A program made the position numbers and the translations under genes. The notes under the pieces were generated by a model. The model was given only the letters and a program-made list of their open reading frames with translations. It ran no database searches and was not told where the DNA came from. A DNA stretch of 64,000 nucleotides from Eudorina sp. 2006-703-Eu-15 (lineage: Eukaryota > Chlorophyta > Chlorophyceae > Chlamydomonadales > Volvocaceae), in NCBI GenBank assembly GCA_003117195.1, contig BDSI01000060.1, positions 490,001-554,000 of the forward strand. The letters run 5' to 3'. Every line of letters starts with the position of its first letter. The first letter of the stretch is position 1. This document shows positions 61,701-64,000 of this stretch, piece by piece.

Positions 61701-64000
61701 GCCCGGTCTCGCGGGCTGAGTGCAGGTCAGGGGGAGGACCCATAGCCTTACGGCCTCTGCCCCCTTAACACATGCCACACACAGTTCATGCCTCTGCGTT
61801 ACAATCTTTCTCCTATTACGCATCGAGGTTCCTCGTGTGATCTCAGCGTCGTCCTGGCCAAATGGTACACGGTATTGTCACGGTTGGCCGGCTGTCAAGG
61901 TCCAATCTTAGACACAGGTTTGGTCAGTGCGTTGGTCGCGTGGCTTGGTCACGGCGCGGGTGTCACCAGGTGTCGAACGCCCTGGCCCCGGGGGAGTTTC
62001 CGGTCTTATGGGAGCTGTGAGTCAGAGCAACCGCCGTGGCGGATGGGCGCAGCAGCAGCAACAGAAGGACGGCATGATGACGTTGATGTCGTACAAGTGA
62101 GCGCGGGATGCCGTACCTTGAGTGCGACTGCGCTGAAGACGTCGGTCACCTGCGGGAGTAAGCCAGGCCGTCGGGCAGGGAAATGGTTTGGATGCGGATG
62201 GCGAAGGAGGGGCAAAGCACTGGAAGCACCGGAGGAGTACAGCGAAGAGGGACCGGAGGAGTACAGCGAAGAGGGACCGGAGGAGTACAGCGAAGAGGGA
62301 CCGGAGGAGTACAGCGAAGAGGGACCGGAGGAGTACAGCGAAAAGGACCGGAGGAGTACAGCGAAGAGGGACCGGAGGAGTACAGCGAAGAGGGACCGGA
62401 GGAGTACAGCGAAGAGGGACCGGAGGAGTACAGCGAAGAGGGACCGGAGGAGTACAGCGAAGAGGGACCGGAGGAGTACAGCGAAGAGGGACCGGAGGAG
62501 TACAGCGAAGAGGGACCGGAGGAGTACAGCGAAGAGGGACCGGAGGAGTACAGCGAAGAGGGACCGGAGGAGTACAGCGAAGAGGGACCGGAGGAGTACA
62601 GCGAAGAGGGACCGGAGGAGTACAGCGAAGAGGGACCGGAGGAGTACAGCGAAGAGGGACCGGAGGAGTACAGCGAAGAGGGAGGGGGGGGGCGGAGGAG
62701 TACAACGAAGAGGGACCGGAGGAGTACAGCGAAGAGGGACCGGAGGAGTACAGCGAAGAGGGACCGGAGGAGTACAGCGAAGAGGGACCGGAGGAGTACA
62801 GCGAAGAGGGACCGGAGGAGTACAGCGAAGAGGGACCGGAGGAGTACAGCGAAGAGGGACAGGAGGAGTACAGCGAAGAGGGACCGGAGTACAGCGAAGA
62901 GGGACCGGAGGAGTACAGCGAAGAGGGACCGGAGGAGTACAGCGAAGAGGGACCGGAGGAGTACAGCGAATAGGGACAGTAGGGGTACAGCGAATAGGGA
63001 CAGTAGGGGTACGGCGAATAGGGACAGTAGGGGTACGGCGATGGAGGACGCAAGAATGCATACGCGGGCACACAAGGGTCGCACGCACCTGAACCTCGTC
63101 AAAGTAGAGTAGGGAGGCGATGGGGCCGCTGCCCGCCTCCCAGCCGCTCCGGGGGTCCCCCGGCCGGCCCCGGATGAAGCTGGCGGCCGCGCGGACCACA
63201 CCCTGGGGCCGGGTGAGGAGGCGCGGAGGGGCGGGTACAGAGCATCGGGCAGGAAGGCAGGAAGGGTGGGGACTTTAAAAAGGCCAGCCGAGGGTACGGA
63301 GAGCTGGCCAGCAGCAGCACAGGCGCGCGCACACGCCAATGAATCGCGGCCCAGTTTTGGTGAACACACCAGCGGCTCGTCTGTGTCCTGAAGCACCCCA
63401 TCCACCCCCTGGCCCACCTGCGCGTTCGCGGCCGCCAACGTCCTCGGGTCGTGCCTCCCCAGCCGGGCTAACCTGCGGGGGGCAGCCCCCCAAGGAGGGA
63501 GGGCGGGCGGGCGGGGCTGGCTAACCGGCTGCTGGTGGAAATGAGGACACGCAAACTGGGAACCTGCGGGAGGTGTATTCGCATTGGGGGTGCAGGACTG
63601 AGGGTGCACGGGGTGCGTTTAGAGTGCTCAACCCGACCCATGTTACAAAGTAAGTCTGTTTCTAAGAGAAACCATGCTGCCTCGTGTAACTCGCGAACCG
63701 ACTCAACCCGCCCCCCTCCATACATCCACCTCACCTCATGTGCCTCCGGACCGCCAACATGGCCGCCTTGGCCTCCTTCTGCCGCTGCACCTCAGGGTCC
63801 TGGCGGGGGTCCCAGTGCCGGAACACGCCCTGCAGGTGCTCCGGAACTGGCAGCTCGTCCCCGGCACCTGCCGTACCACTGCCCCCACCGCTGCCGCCGG
63901 CGGCTGACGGGTAAAACGCGGCCTCGCCCTCCAACTCCTCCTCCTCCTCGTCCTGGTCCTCGCTCTCAATAGCCGTGCTGACATGCGAGCCCTGCGGCCC
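58794..64000 (-). CDS. AFG1: Gene C: AFG1/ZapE-family AAA ATPase (5' part outside window)
   Basis: Nine exons on the minus strand, all in frame: 64000(+)-63735, 63472-63370, 63202-63089, 62149-62117, 61595-61477, 61198-60856, 60340-60170, 59567-59399, 58996-58794 (TAG). Family landmarks in order are Walker B LLYFDEVQ joined to VTDVFSAVALK, sensor VLVCTSNRAPLELP, LSSEADYRR, WFSFPELCGRPLGPADYVAL with FHTVFIEGIPAM, the arginine-bearing ARRFITLVDELYN, and the C-terminal ERFAFRRAVSRLLEMQS. AFG1/LACE1 proteins are usually mitochondrial inner-membrane ATPases in protein quality control; bacterial ZapE is the relative. Walker A must lie upstream of the window edge. Unusual for the family are an acidic EDQDEEEEELEGE segment and a poly-Ala/Ser/Gly insertion of about 90 residues in exon 61198-60856. 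Confidence 0.88.
59089..59144 (+). repeat. Dispersed ~55-bp repeat, copy 4
   Basis: GGGCCCGTTGGAACACCGGG through CCCACCTTGTAATGGTTAC, followed by (TAC)n. It lies in the last intron of gene C. The simple-repeat tail after the same terminus supports a retroposed origin. Confidence 0.55.
59328..59398. repeat. Degenerate CACCCACCCTCC minisatellite
   Basis: Short C-rich repeats at the start of the last gene C intron. They abut the donor GTGGGT, so the exon edge lies inside repeat-like sequence. Confidence 0.7.
62228..62975. repeat. 24-bp minisatellite, about 31 copies, in a gene C intron
   Basis: The unit is GACCGGAGGAGTACAGCGAA plus GAGG. It is interrupted once near 62682-62705 by a G-run. Three diverged units with TAGGGACAGTAGGGGTAC follow to about 63045. 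It lies between the exon ending in Walker B (63089) and the VTDVF exon (62149). Its long ORFs in several frames are artefacts of the stop-free 24-bp period. Confidence 0.95.

Noticed and set aside
62006..63609. ORFs of 260-490 aa across the 24-bp array
   Set aside because: Minisatellite artefacts lying in a gene C intron; the flanking exons splice in frame without them.

Overview
The window is nuclear DNA of a green alga, most likely a volvocine (Chlamydomonas/Volvox lineage). The reasons are GC-rich coding exons with strong third-position bias, dense short introns, TGTAA-type polyadenylation signals, hydroxyproline-type SPPPP linkers in secreted proteins, and introns full of tetranucleotide words and microsatellites. 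There is no sign of a prokaryotic or organellar genome. I rebuilt three multi-exon genes by hand, matching splice sites and reading-frame phase at each junction. They hold nearly all the credible host coding sequence.

Gene A (+, 178-22782) encodes a secreted protein of about 1,545 aa. It has a signal peptide, six LysM domains on separate exons, a Ser/Pro/Asp repeat exon, a central domain I do not recognise, and Cys-rich modules at the C-terminus. Two copies of one LINE retrotransposon lie in its introns. One is apparently full length (8745-16831, antisense, ORF1 plus APE-RT ORF2). The other is a 5'-truncated copy (19691-20566, sense). Both sit inside (CATA/TATG)n arrays in the same orientation relative to the CATA strand, which suggests a microsatellite-targeted LINE.

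22783-35597 is gene-poor. It holds two decayed LINE 3' ends (24841-26140 minus, 28488-29900 plus), a 40-copy 30-bp minisatellite (31651-32850) and an orphan duplicate of one AFG1 exon (34036-34206).

Gene B (+, 35598 or 35700 to 57174) has 26 exons and encodes about 1,810-1,843 aa. It is a secreted protein with eight F5/8-type-C / F-type-lectin-like domains joined by Pro-rich linkers and ending in an Arg/Pro/Gln-rich tail. Each repeat unit uses three exons (domain body, last beta strand, linker) and every intron is phase 1. A truncated minus-strand gene lies in one intron (49175-50258).

Gene C (-, 58794 to beyond 64000) is an AFG1/ZapE-family AAA ATPase, convergent with gene B. Its 5' part, including Walker A, lies outside the window. 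A 24-bp minisatellite fills one intron.

Genes A and B are adjacent secreted proteins made of carbohydrate-binding-type modules (LysM for GlcNAc polymers, lectin-like domains for other sugars). They plausibly act in the extracellular matrix or in recognition; that role is inferred from domains only.
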